A stretch of DNA of 64,000 bases from an uncultured Schlesneria sp. Its GTDB lineage: Bacteria; Planctomycetota; Planctomycetia; Planctomycetales; Planctomycetaceae. The notes under the pieces are model-generated. The model made no database searches and was not told where the DNA came from. It saw nothing but the letters and a program-made list of their open reading frames with translations. The stretch covers positions 151,243 through 215,242 of the forward strand of contig CAIVEI010000051.1 of the NCBI GenBank assembly GCA_903904835.1, read 5' to 3'. The position numbers and the translations under genes were made by a program. Shown here piece by piece: positions 46,861 through 56,298 of this stretch (position 1 is the first letter of the stretch; every line of letters starts with the position of its first letter).

Positions 46861-46902
46861 AAAAAAATGAACCGCCCGAAGACAAAGTCCTCGGGCGGCT
46901 CG
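46861..46902 (-). terminator. terminator of the porin gene
   Basis: On the minus strand GAGCCGCCCGAGG, a short loop, and CTTCGGGCGGTTC are followed by ATTTTTTTGC. A 13-pair GC-rich stem with one weak pair and a T-run, 30 bases past the porin stop. Confidence 0.85.
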
Positions 46903-46932
46903 GTAAATCATTAAGCCTGTGGCTTAAACAGC

Positions 46933-48465
46933 TTAGAACGTCCAGCAAACGTCGGTGATGAACAGACCCTGATGGTTCTTCTGACCATTGTCATAAGGCT
47001 TCTGGTTCGTAGCACCAGAAACAGCCTGTTGGGTCGTGTTGTTGATATTCCCTTCGAACCAGTCGAAGCGAAGGTTTGGACGAATGAAGAAGTTCGGCTT
47101 GCCGGTTGGGTACCAACGTGGTCCGACTGTCACTTGGTAGAAGTTACCCATGTAACCGCCTGGCAGATTGTTCACGCCGTTTGGATTACCGGTGATACCG
47201 CTGGCTGCGGCACCTGGCAGGAACTGTTGAACTCGGTAGCCTTCTTCATCACGCCACCATTCGAAGTTCGCACCCCAGGTCCACTTGTCGCTGGTCTTAT
47301 AGTACATGTACTGGTTGATACCGTACCAGTTGGCTCGCTGGCCGCTGACCGTTGCATCACGTTGGGTACCGAAATCGCTCTGTCCTACGTAGGTCAGTTT
47401 GTCATTGAACGGCTTCGTGTAAACTAACGATTGATAGTATCGTTGGGTAAAGGTGTTGTAGAAGTTAGGTTCTTGCGACAGGACGATAACCTGAGCCAGG
47501 TTCGACTTGTCCTGGAACGTATAACCCCATGTACCGAGGTAACCGAGGTGTGGGTTATGACCGTCGAAGTTATCCCAGCCGTGGATCAAACCGCTGCTGG
47601 CGACAAAGTTGTCGGTGAACTGGTAGGTCGCCATGGCCCCAGTATGAGTGAAAGGCTCACCCCACTGATAGGTGTAAGGGATGGTACTGAAGAAGTTCTG
47701 GGTCGTGTCGACCGTGAAGTACCCGATCGGCGAGATGAAGTGACCGACCTTGACTTTCAACTTCTTATAAGCAACTTCCCCGTAGAACTGAGGAATTGCC
47801 AGGCCGTAAATCCCAGGGCCGTTCAGGCGTGGGGTTTCCAAACCTGATTCGGTCGTTAAACGGGCGTTCGTACCGTACAGCAAGTCGACGCGACCACCGA
47901 TGTCGAAATCTTTCTTGCTGGTATCGGTCGCTTTTTCGGCGAACAGCCAGAACTGGTTAAGCTGGTATTCGTTCGAACGGTCAGGCCATGTCACAGGGCC
48001 GTTCCAACGGTTGCTGGGGTTTTGCCAGTTCCAGGTATAGCTTTGAACCAGGTTTCCACCCAGTTTATAGCCATTGTCCTTCAAATGGTTTCCGCCATTG
48101 CCGTCATCGAAGATATCAGTCAAACCCCAAGGGGCTGAACTGTCTCCGCCGCCACCAGCAGCACCACAGCCACCGGCCGTTGAACCACAGGCTGGATCAG
48201 CGGTTGCAGCACAGGCTGGTGCGGGTGTCGCAGGAGCGGCACAGGTATCGCAATTCAAACCTGCGTAGAGGCCGTTGATACGAGCAGCGGCGTCAGCAAA
48301 GACCTGATCACAGCACGCAGGCTGGGCCTGGGTGCAGCTCATTGTTGTCGTACATTGCGGTTCAGCTGCGGAAAGAGCTCCCGCGACTAGCATGCCCGCT
48401 GTGCCGAGCATCATGGACAATCCTGTCCCGATGTCGACAAATCGAAGTTTCCGAAGACCCAACAT
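46933..48465 (-). CDS. OmpL-like beta-barrel porin with Cys-rich N-terminus
   Basis: A 510-residue outer-membrane protein of the putative beta-barrel porin-2 (OmpL-like) type. Signal peptide about residues 1-34 (GLSMMLGTAGMLVAGALSAAEP). The mature N-terminus has about ten Cys in 65 residues, ending in a Gly tract (GCGAAGGGGD). The barrel has many aromatic strands: SYTWNWQNPSNRW, QFWLFAEKATD, KLKVKVGHFISPIGYF, WGINFEWWRDEEGYRV-like and a terminal DVCWTF. Loading by AAGGAG six bases before the ATG suggests high expression. It has its own terminator. Probably a general or phosphate-type pore; specificity unknown. Confidence 0.85.
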   Translation of the reverse strand: MLGLRKLRFVDIGTGLSMMLGTAGMLVAGALSAAEPQCTTTMSCTQAQPACCDQVFADAAARINGLYAGLNCDTCAAPATPAPACAATADPACGSTAGGCGAAGGGGDSSAPWGLTDIFDDGNGGNHLKDNGYKLGGNLVQSYTWNWQNPSNRWNGPVTWPDRSNEYQLNQFWLFAEKATDTSKKDFDIGGRVDLLYGTNARLTTESGLETPRLNGPGIYGLAIPQFYGEVAYKKLKVKVGHFISPIGYFTVDTTQNFFSTIPYTYQWGEPFTHTGAMATYQFTDNFVASSGLIHGWDNFDGHNPHLGYLGTWGYTFQDKSNLAQVIVLSQEPNFYNTFTQRYYQSLVYTKPFNDKLTYVGQSDFGTQRDATVSGQRANWYGINQYMYYKTSDKWTWGANFEWWRDEEGYRVQQFLPGAAASGITGNPNGVNNLPGGYMGNFYQVTVGPRWYPTGKPNFFIRPNLRFDWFEGNINNTTQQAVSGATNQKPYDNGQKNHQGLFITDVCWTF

Positions 48466-49095
48466 TTGTCACTCCTTGAGTTTCTATTGCTACTGAACCC
48501 AGCGTCGTCTCGTTGTTCGTCAGTCGACGACCGCCGAGTTTGCGGCTGCCAACATTTGCGCATGGCAACAACAGTCGCGTTCCTTACGACACCACTTCTG
48601 TCATCCATTCCCCCTCGACGAGCGCGTGAAGGAGTTCAGGTCTTTCGTCGCTATCGGAATGTCGGTGCAGCCTGTCCGAGCAAGAAATTTTGAAGGCGAG
48701 TTTCCGGTGTAATTCGCACAGCCATTTTTATCCTCAAACTCTTACATAATAATGGTTTATGCAAATTTACGATCGGCAGATTCTGCCGGAACAGGAATCT
48801 TCCAGGGGTTCTCTTTCTGGTTTCCAATCGCTGTCGGCGGATTAACTCAAGCAAGCGGATTTCGCTGATCTTAGGCAAAATCTGCAAGCAATTTGGCGAA
48901 GAAAATCAAGTCACTTTTTTTTGGGCTTTCGAAACTTACAGGTTGGGTTCGGAAAGTCGATAGCGTGGTCCTTTACTCACCACTATCCTTTTGACCTTCC
49001 TTGAAGTTTGGGGGCAATACGAATGGGCCGTGAGCCCGCCCAAGCGAAGGACACGGATGATTGAGAGAACCGACGGTTCGGCCCAGGAGGTTGGT
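48466..49095. other. 630-bp intergenic region between divergent genes
   Basis: Holds the promoters of the porin (minus) and the thioredoxin-like gene (plus). Long open frames exist here on both strands but without starts, ribosome sites or protein-like composition. No operator, repeat or RNA that I can support. Confidence 0.4.
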
Positions 49096-49935
49096 ATGCG
49101 AAAATTGCGATTGATGAATGCTCTGACGAGCAGCCTGGTGGCGATCGCCTTGGGGGTGATCCCATCGGAGGCTCAGGATTACGGAGGATCTGAAAAAGCT
49201 CCGTCCATTGAATGGAGGCCTTCGTATCGACGAGCGGTGGATGAAGCCGCTCGAGATGGAAAGCCATTATTAGTGAGCGTGACTGCGACCTGGTGTGGTC
49301 CTTGCCGTCAATTGAAGCAGCTCACCTTCACCGACTCCCGTGTGATCGATATGGTGCAGTCAAGCTTTGTACCGTATCTGATTGATGCCGATGAGCATCC
49401 GGAACTCGTTACAGGTTTTGGTGTTGAGGCATTTCCAACGACAATGGTGATCGCTCCGGATCTGACAATTCTCAAGCGGATGTCGGGTTTTCAATCGGCT
49501 GGGGACCTGGTTGCAAACATGGCACCGCTCGCGAATCCATCGACGTCGATTCGCATGCAGAAAGATTCAAGCGAACCAGCTTCTGCCCTGCAACCGGCGA
49601 ATGCCATCACTTTTGGGTTTGATGGCTATTGTCTGGTCAGCATTTTGGAGGAGAGCCGAGTTCGCAGGGGATCAGAGGAATTTTCGGCGGTGCATCGTGG
49701 TCAGACGATCTGCTTCCAATCCGAGGAACATCGCCAGAAATTCCTGGCTAACCCGGAAAAGTACTGGCCCGTGGCAAACGGTCAGTGTCTGGTCAGTTCT
49801 CGAGAAGGAGCGTCGGCGGGGAAGGGTGACCCTCGGCTGGCGGTGACTTGGAAAGGTCGGATCTGGTTGTTCAGTGATCGGGAACGGCAACAACGTTTCA
49901 TTCAAACACCGTTCTACTACGTGAACGAACTCTGA
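49096..49935 (+). CDS. exported thioredoxin-like protein with two YHS-like segments
   Basis: A 279-residue exported protein. Signal peptide about residues 1-26 (NALTSSLVAIALGVIPSEA). The thioredoxin domain has ATWCGPCRQLK (CxxC redox site) and the cis-Pro strand VEAFPTTMVI. After residue ~165 come two related segments: GYCLVSILEESRV...ICFQSEEHRQKFLANPEKY and GQCLVSSREG...IWLFSDRERQQRFIQTPFYY. Both resemble the YHS metal-binding fold, the second degenerate. ATG 49096 has AGGAGG just upstream; the longer frame is not needed. Possibly handles metal-cysteine chemistry in the periplasm (inference). Confidence 0.8.
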   Translation: MRKLRLMNALTSSLVAIALGVIPSEAQDYGGSEKAPSIEWRPSYRRAVDEAARDGKPLLVSVTATWCGPCRQLKQLTFTDSRVIDMVQSSFVPYLIDADEHPELVTGFGVEAFPTTMVIAPDLTILKRMSGFQSAGDLVANMAPLANPSTSIRMQKDSSEPASALQPANAITFGFDGYCLVSILEESRVRRGSEEFSAVHRGQTICFQSEEHRQKFLANPEKYWPVANGQCLVSSREGASAGKGDPRLAVTWKGRIWLFSDRERQQRFIQTPFYYVNEL

Positions 49936-49993
49936 TCCGTAATCGACATTTCATGCGAATGCGGTAGTTGGGCTGGGGACTGCAAAGCCTCTG

Positions 49994-50030
49994 GCCTCGG
50001 TTGCTCGAAAGTGGGTTGAGCAGCCGAGGC
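49994..50030 (+). terminator. hairpin terminator
   Basis: GCCTCGGTTGCTC (49994-50006) pairs with GAGCAGCCGAGGC (50018-50030), 13 pairs with one G-T, then T-rich sequence. It lies 59 bases after the thioredoxin-like stop. The remaining gap up to 50307 (AT-rich, long poly-T near 50090 and 50281) presumably holds the next promoter. Confidence 0.75.
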
Positions 50031-50307
50031 ACATTTCTCTTGTTTTCTTTCGTGTACCGACGGAATGGTCAAAACGTCGGAGAGCGAAATTCTTTTTTTG
50101 CGGTCAAGGTTCCGGTTTTTTAACAGGAATCGGGAAATTGCAAACAAATCGCTGCGACCGGTTTTCTTCGGTCGTCAACAGCGGTACATTCATAGCTTCT
50201 GTCCAACGGATGGCCGGGTCTCGACGTACGCATCGCGACCGCGTCTGATCCGTCGAAACTCAGATTCGGCGCAGAATTGGTGTTTTTTTGTTATCGCGAG
50301 GTTGTTC

Positions 50308-51255
50308 ATGCTCCCGTCGACGCTTTTTCCTTCGTTGCTGCTTGCTTTGGATGATCTCTCACAACAAGGGACCATGAATTGGGTTCCGACAATTCTGGTC
50401 TGCCTGATTCTATTGTTGGCCCTGATCGCTTTTAACTACATGACGAAAGCAGGAATTATTGCGCGGGCCACAACGAAAGAGGCCGTTCGGCAACCTGTTT
50501 TCCTTCTCTGTATGGCGCTGGCCATCGTGGTTCTGCTTCTGAACTATCTTCTGCCGTTCTTTTCACTCGGTGAAGACGTCAAAATGGTGAAAGATTGCGG
50601 TTTGGCAACCATGTTGATCACGGGACTGTTAATCGCCGTGTGGACCGCCAGCACAAGCGTTGCGGAAGAAATCGAAGGAAAGACGGCGATGACGCTCTTG
50701 TCCAAACCAATCAATCGCCGCCAATTTGTACTTGGAAAGTACATTGGCATTCTTCAAGCCGTTCTCTGGTATATGCTTCCTGTTGTAACTGTTTTCCTGG
50801 TATTGATTTACTTCAAGGTAAGTTATGATGCGAGGGAAGGTTCCAAGGATGTTCCTCCTCACGCTGAACGAATCCATGAAGTTTATCAGGTACTTCCTGG
50901 AATCGGTTTGCTCTTGATGGAAATTGCCGTCATGACGGCTGTCAGTGTCGCAATTTCAACCCGGCTTCCGATGGTTGTGAATCTGACGAGTTGCTTCGCA
51001 ATTTTCGTCGTCGGACATCTCACGGGGTTGATGGTTCAGGCCGGCGTCTTGAAGCTGGAGTTCGTCCAGTTTATGGCACGCTTAATCGCGACAGTTTTGC
51101 CGTCGTTAGACCTTTTCAATATCAGTGCCGCGGTTGCGACGGGGGATATTGTACCTCCGATCTATCTCGGATACTCAGCCATTTATTGCGCGTGCTACTG
51201 TTGTGCAGCCATCTTAATGGCGTTCATTCTGTTTGAAGACCGCGACTTGGCTTAG
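50308..51255 (+). CDS. ABC-2 type transporter permease
   Basis: About 315 residues, multi-pass membrane protein. Hydrophobic segments: [92 protein letters not shown] and a late [42 protein letters not shown] after the third helix is the conserved cytoplasmic loop of ABC-2/NosY-like permeases that meets the ATPase. ATG 50308 has GAGG upstream. No cognate ATPase lies upstream in the window; the ABC protein downstream has degenerate ATPase motifs and may not serve it. Confidence 0.78.
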   Translation: MLPSTLFPSLLLALDDLSQQGTMNWVPTILVCLILLLALIAFNYMTKAGIIARATTKEAVRQPVFLLCMALAIVVLLLNYLLPFFSLGEDVKMVKDCGLATMLITGLLIAVWTASTSVAEEIEGKTAMTLLSKPINRRQFVLGKYIGILQAVLWYMLPVVTVFLVLIYFKVSYDAREGSKDVPPHAERIHEVYQVLPGIGLLLMEIAVMTAVSVAISTRLPMVVNLTSCFAIFVVGHLTGLMVQAGVLKLEFVQFMARLIATVLPSLDLFNISAAVATGDIVPPIYLGYSAIYCACYCCAAILMAFILFEDRDLA

Positions 51256-51395
51256 TTGAGAGGCGGTTTTCTCGCCGGATCAGTATCAATTTGGCCGAAA
51301 TCTCGTGATGATGTGGGTCGTGACAAGACCGCAGCGGTGCGGTCGTTTCTTCGCACGGAGGGGATGGCAATTTCTCTCGCGGATTGGCATCGATC

Positions 51396-53438
51396 ATGGA
51401 CGTTTCTCCTCCAAGTTCGCTTGAACGAATTCTGTCTCGACGCACGTTAATGCGCGGCCATGCGCCGATTGCAACGATCTGGTCGTTCGTCGCGATGCTG
51501 GCCCTCGTCGTATTGCTGTTCGACTTCTGCCTGTTTGTCGGACTTCTTGTTGATCAAGGGCGTGTCGATCTCGTTCTTTCCCCGAAGGAGGTCGCTTCCT
51601 TTCAAGAACTGACGGGATTGAAAGTCACAGGCGCAGTGCATGAAACCGACGAGAAACCTGACGAAGCTTCATTGCCAGAAGCGCCCGATTCGATCCACGT
51701 CTTTTACGACGAACACGGCATACTTCCTGCCGTCTGGCAAACACGCAATCGTTGGTGGGGAGGTGCCGTTGCTGCCCTTTATCGCAGGGTCAGTTGGTTG
51801 CAAACGAACATTCTTGCGTTAACCTGGATTTTATCCATCGGAGTTTTGCTGTTCGTATTTCGATCTTTTTGCCTGGGACGAATCCGTTACCACAGTCACC
51901 GTTCCTCCCTTGACGGCATCACCGCAGTTCGACGGCAACTTCACCGTCAAATCATCAGGATCAGTCCAGAGGACCTGGACGGGACCGGGCACGAACTGGC
52001 GAACCATCTGTTTGTTAATGACGTGGATACCCTGCAAAATGGGCTGTTTCAGTCATTTTCGACAATCTCCCGGTATCCGCTGGAGTTGCTGGGATTGTCA
52101 TTTGTATTGCTCAGTTTGAACTGGCAACTCTCTTTGCAGTGGATCGCTGCGTTGGTGCTTGCCATGTTGTTAATGAATAGTGTGCGCCGTGCCGCTTTGC
52201 AGAAAAGTCGTCTCGCTGAAGATCGTGGTCGTGAAGAACGACAAGTTTTGTTGTCAACGTTTAAGAACGCCAGGCTCTCTCGCGGACTGGGCATTGAGCG
52301 CGACGAACACGAACAGTTTCAAAAGCATCTGAATCGCTACCATACTCGATTAAATGATTTCCAAATTGCGTCCGACGCTGTTGATCATCCGGGCCCATTT
52401 GTCATTTTTGCCTGTGCTGGATTAATGGCGTTTCTGGTTTTTCTCGTTTGCAGCAACGTTTTGACGTCAAAGGCCGCTTCCTTCGTCGACCAACTGACTG
52501 CTGCCGACGGGCTAACGTTTTTCGCTGCGGTTGCGTTATCGATCCCAAGTATTTTCGCCTTGAAACTGCTCCCGACCTTTCATCATGACCTGAGTCTTGC
52601 AGCGGAGAAAATCCAGCGTTATCTCAATCGCGTTCCGACCGTCAGTCAGGCCATAGGAGCCAAATTTCTGCAACCAATGGCTAAGACGCTACACTTTGAA
52701 AACGTTAAATACGAATCGCAAAGTGGACAGAAAATCCTGGATGGTGTCGATTTCAGATTTGAGGTCGATAAATGCTATGCAATCGTCTCGGCCGATCCAC
52801 TGGAGGCGAAGGCGGTCGCTTTAATGCTGCCGCGATTTATCGAACCGCGCGAAGGCCGCATCATGATCGATGGTGAGGATATTGCGTGGGTGACATTGGA
52901 ATCGCTGCGAGCAGAGACCATCTTTGTTGCAGCAGATGATCCCCCATTTGAAGGAACCGTCTTCGAAAACATTCGTGGAGGACAGGCGGATCTCACGCTG
53001 CACCAGGTGACTGAAGCCGCGAAAATCTCACATGCTCATAATTTCATCATCAAGCTTTTCAATGGTTATGAAACGGTCCTGGCTGGCGAGGGAGATGCGT
53101 TGGATGTTGGCCAGAGATTTCGACTTGGGCTGGCCCGTGCCATTGTTCGTAACCCGGCGCTGCTGATCATTGAAGAGCCCTGGGCTCCCCTGGATGATGA
53201 CACGAAAGCATTGCTTGCTGATGCGTATGATCGCATTTGCCGCGAGCGGACGGTCATTTTTCTGCCGGCTCGTATGTCGACCGTTCGTCGTACTGACCAG
53301 ATACTGGTCCTTCACGAAGGAAAAGTTGCAGCGTTCGGACCGCATACAAAACTTGTAGCCCAGTCGCCCATCTACCGGCATTGGGAGTACATGCATTTTA
53401 ATGAATTCCGTCGTGAAGCGCCATTCTCCGTTGGTTGA
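51396..53438 (+). CDS. ABC exporter-type protein with degenerate ATPase domain
   Basis: About 680 residues, fused membrane and nucleotide-binding domains as in type I ABC exporters. Membrane helices in the first 380 residues include IWSFVAMLALVVLLFDFCLFV and LALTWILSIGVLLFVFRSFCLG; the cytoplasmic coupling part is present. In the ATPase domain the usual P-loop GxxGxGKS/T reads SADPLEAKA, the LSGGQ signature reads LDVGQ, Walker B reads LLIIEEPWAPLDDDT (catalytic Glu kept, Asp replaced), and the switch His reads LPARMST. So ATP hydrolysis is doubtful; it may be a regulatory or dimer-dependent half. ATG 51396 preferred over TTG 51384. Confidence 0.8.
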   Translation: MDVSPPSSLERILSRRTLMRGHAPIATIWSFVAMLALVVLLFDFCLFVGLLVDQGRVDLVLSPKEVASFQELTGLKVTGAVHETDEKPDEASLPEAPDSIHVFYDEHGILPAVWQTRNRWWGGAVAALYRRVSWLQTNILALTWILSIGVLLFVFRSFCLGRIRYHSHRSSLDGITAVRRQLHRQIIRISPEDLDGTGHELANHLFVNDVDTLQNGLFQSFSTISRYPLELLGLSFVLLSLNWQLSLQWIAALVLAMLLMNSVRRAALQKSRLAEDRGREERQVLLSTFKNARLSRGLGIERDEHEQFQKHLNRYHTRLNDFQIASDAVDHPGPFVIFACAGLMAFLVFLVCSNVLTSKAASFVDQLTAADGLTFFAAVALSIPSIFALKLLPTFHHDLSLAAEKIQRYLNRVPTVSQAIGAKFLQPMAKTLHFENVKYESQSGQKILDGVDFRFEVDKCYAIVSADPLEAKAVALMLPRFIEPREGRIMIDGEDIAWVTLESLRAETIFVAADDPPFEGTVFENIRGGQADLTLHQVTEAAKISHAHNFIIKLFNGYETVLAGEGDALDVGQRFRLGLARAIVRNPALLIIEEPWAPLDDDTKALLADAYDRICRERTVIFLPARMSTVRRTDQILVLHEGKVAAFGPHTKLVAQSPIYRHWEYMHFNEFRREAPFSVG

Positions 53439-53522
53439 CATTTTCAGCCTGACCCGCGCTACTGTGGCAAGGGAGCGATTCGAAAATCACTCCCTTGGGA
53501 CGTTAGCCAGGAGTGAGACGGA

Positions 53523-54077
53523 ATGGGTAGAATTTTGACGGCGTTTCGAGCATTTTTCGGAACTCTGTTTAACAGGGAAATCGCCTCTAAGGTGCGGGAT
53601 GCGATCAGTCTTCCCGGTCTCGTTTTGGAAGAGGCTCATACTCAACCATCGCCGATGCCCGTCCAGATTCCGCGTCCGATTGAACGCAAGCCCGCGCAAA
53701 GCGAAGCGATCACGCTGCTGGCGACCCTTCAAAGGGAAGCCCGACTCGTCGATTTCCTCAAAGAAGATTTGAGTAACTATTCGGACGAGCAGGTAGGCGC
53801 TGCAGTACGCGAGATACATCGTGATAGCAAAAGCGTTCTCGACCGTTTCTTTGCCATCAAATCGATCCGCGACGACGACGAAGGAACTTCCATTGAAATT
53901 CCTGCCGGGTTCGATGCAGGCAGGTATCGACTGACGGGAAAGTTAACCGGCTCGGCACCATTTCGCGGAACTTTGCGCCATCACGGATGGGAAGCAACAC
54001 GCTGCGATCTTCCGGCCTTCACGGGAAGCGAGTCTGCCGCGAAGACAATCGCTCCTGCTGAAGTCGAGGTCCAATAG
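53523..54077 (+). CDS. DUF2760 domain protein
   Basis: A 184-residue cytosolic protein recognised from the DUF2760 pattern: a helical N-terminus (MGRILTAFRAFFGTLF), then AITLLATLQREARLVDFLKEDLSNYSDEQVGAAVREIHRD, and a C-terminal part with GRYRLTGKLTGSAPFRGTLRHHGWEATRCDLP. Members often sit beside Hsp70-like proteins, but none is found here. AGGAG lies about nine bases before the ATG. A CAAGGGAG/CTCCCTTG hairpin precedes it at 53468-53497. Function unknown. Confidence 0.8.
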   Translation: MGRILTAFRAFFGTLFNREIASKVRDAISLPGLVLEEAHTQPSPMPVQIPRPIERKPAQSEAITLLATLQREARLVDFLKEDLSNYSDEQVGAAVREIHRDSKSVLDRFFAIKSIRDDDEGTSIEIPAGFDAGRYRLTGKLTGSAPFRGTLRHHGWEATRCDLPAFTGSESAAKTIAPAEVEVQ

Positions 54078-54096
54078 GAATCAAATCGACCTCGAA

Positions 54097-55752
54097 TCAT
54101 CGATTGGAAGAAAACGGCCATTGCGGGGTCGAATTACTGGCCGGAGCCGATACTGACGAGCTGCTGTTCGGCCACTGACCCGTTGAAGAACCAGAGGATG
54201 GTCTGGCCGATGGACTGTTAGACGTCCAAACCGATGACATTTCGCTATTCTGGTTGGACGTTGCCGTATTCAAGGTGCTGAAGCCGCCATTGCGGCTTTG
54301 CGAATTTAGACTCGATGTTTCAAGCACCTCGGACGCCCCCCCTTTGAATGTGGCATTCAAGTTTTGTTTTGCTGAAGGGGCCGTCGAATTTGGCCATGTC
54401 CCATCGTATGGTCTTGAACTGCCGTCGGCTTTTCCCTTTTCAATTCTTACTTTGCCAGCGAATTCAGATCGTCCATTTCCGGTTGAATCGAAACTCATTC
54501 CGACGGGGACAATTTTATCACTGTCAGGCCGTTTGAAAGTGAAACCAGACAAAATCGGGAACATGTTGCCAGGCCCGGCACTAAGTGCCAGTTGGGTTGC
54601 TAACTGTCGCGTCTGGTCTGATTTGTTGACCTGTTGATTTGTATCGGATGGCATTCCATTGTCTTGCCCCCAGGCCGTTTGAACTGGCGAGTCTGACTCT
54701 CGCGAGTTGTTCGAGTGACTGACAGAATTTTGCGATTTTGTCGAATCCATCGTTGCCGAGGCACCGGTCACCTCATCCTGATCCCAGGACTGTTGTAAAC
54801 CACTCAGCCCCCGAATTTTGACTGCTGAAACGCGTGATTGACCACGTTCAGCGTTTGAAGGGAGACTCTGAATCTGATTTTGGATCTGTCGACGGACAGC
54901 GTCATCCTGTTTTCGCCGGTCCAGCTCTGCTTCAAGATCTTCAATGCTCATTGAGCTGACATTGGAATTATTCTCAGGCGGCATTGATCCGGTTGACCGG
55001 TTCGAAGGCCGACGATCGGTTGACGCGATTTGTTCCTCGCCAGATCGCTCTTTTGGAAAAAGCTCGGCCAGGTAACGTTGCGTTTCTTCTTCCGTCGCGC
55101 CCGCTCGGAACATCGCAAGCGCGTCTGAATAGCGGTTTTGATGAGCATATAATGCTCCGAGATTGGCCATCGCTCCCTTGTGCTTCGGGTCAATCTTTAT
55201 CGCCTTTTTCAAGGTCTCTTCAGCTTGCTCTTCATTTCCACGTAGCGAATACGAATACCCATGATCACTCAGCAAATTGACATCTTGCGGACGCACTTTC
55301 AGGGCAGCAAGGTAATGATAGTCCGCAGCCGAAAACAGGCGTTGCTTGTCCGCAATAATTGCCAGACGATGATTTACGACAGGACTATCAGGCGTAAGCA
55401 GCAGCGCTTTATGATAGACGACGCGTGCATCTTCATATTGCTTGTTCTTCCTCAGAAGATCTCCTTCTTTGACGAGTTCGTCAACTTGAGCGGCCTTCTT
55501 TGTTGATTCAGCCGCCAGTTTTTCCTTTCCAGAGCCGTTTGTCGGAGTCATTTTTCGGACGGCTTTTCGATCTTGGTCGCTACGGTCCAGAACGTCGTCG
55601 GTTCCTGCAAGATCCTGGACCCGCGTCTTCGATTTGGACCCGTCGTTTGGCGTCGTTGCCAGCCTGCTACCAGGCGACAGACAGCCGGAAATCACGAATG
55701 CGACAAATGTTGCCGCTCCGAGAAAAATCAGACGCGAATTGTTGTTAAACAT
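54097..55752 (-). CDS. TPR-repeat lipoprotein
   Basis: A 551-residue protein with a lipoprotein signal (LIFLGAATFVAFVISGC, lipobox ISGC). Residues about 90-215 form three to four tetratricopeptide repeats: LRKNKQYEDARVVYHKALLL, ADYHYLAALKVRPQDVNLLS, EEQAEETLKKAIKIDPKHKG and NRYSDALAMFRAGATEEE. The C-terminal 300 residues are low-complexity, rich in Ser/Asn/Gln. A protein-protein scaffold anchored in a membrane is likely. Convergent with the DUF2760 gene; only 19 bases separate the stops. Confidence 0.78.
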   Translation of the reverse strand: MFNNNSRLIFLGAATFVAFVISGCLSPGSRLATTPNDGSKSKTRVQDLAGTDDVLDRSDQDRKAVRKMTPTNGSGKEKLAAESTKKAAQVDELVKEGDLLRKNKQYEDARVVYHKALLLTPDSPVVNHRLAIIADKQRLFSAADYHYLAALKVRPQDVNLLSDHGYSYSLRGNEEQAEETLKKAIKIDPKHKGAMANLGALYAHQNRYSDALAMFRAGATEEETQRYLAELFPKERSGEEQIASTDRRPSNRSTGSMPPENNSNVSSMSIEDLEAELDRRKQDDAVRRQIQNQIQSLPSNAERGQSRVSAVKIRGLSGLQQSWDQDEVTGASATMDSTKSQNSVSHSNNSRESDSPVQTAWGQDNGMPSDTNQQVNKSDQTRQLATQLALSAGPGNMFPILSGFTFKRPDSDKIVPVGMSFDSTGNGRSEFAGKVRIEKGKADGSSRPYDGTWPNSTAPSAKQNLNATFKGGASEVLETSSLNSQSRNGGFSTLNTATSNQNSEMSSVWTSNSPSARPSSGSSTGQWPNSSSSVSAPASNSTPQWPFSSNR

Positions 55753-56298
55753 TCAACCGTCCCTGGTTGAAAGAGGAATTGAACAGACTGTTTGCCAAGG
55801 CGTTCCGACAACGGAATTATCTGCGTTTGATGTGTACAGACGATTTGTTTCGAATGAGATGAACCGAAATTTCCCCTTCGTCAGGGGGCATAAAAAAAAG
55901 TCTAAAGGTTTGGCAAATTTCTGTCGAGACGAGGTTGGCTTGGGTCAGCCATCCCAAACCTCCCAGTCTTCTTATCTGTGAAAGAAACTTACTTGAAGTA
56001 ACTGACGGAATCGGATTCAGATAATTAATCTGCCAATTATTTCGCTTTTGGCAAAAGCAGTGACTGCAAATTTCAGGGAACCTGACCCCATTTTGGACGT
56101 AATGCAACGAATACCATCAGCGACTCAGGTATCTCTTTTTGTGCGACCCCCAGGCAGATGTGATTTAAAATGCCGACTGAAGCGTTCTCGTCTATAATCA
56201 TCGTTGGAAGTCCAATCATTGGCAGTCCCATAGCTCGGGGCCGGCAGCGGTAAATAGGGCTCATTGAGCAATCACGACTCTCCTGAGGATCGCAAGAG
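55753..56298. other. 546-bp intergenic region
   Basis: Between two divergent genes. No gene of its own. A CAGGGAACCTGACCCC block near 56076 resembles short mobile-element or repeat ends seen in other bacteria, but no second copy of it is in this window. The 56100-56260 part has long but unsupported minus-strand frames. Confidence 0.35.

Noticed and set aside
56073..56264. 63-codon minus-strand frame near a CAGGGAACCTGACCCC block
   Set aside because: No family, no ribosome site; the block itself has no second copy here to prove a mobile element.
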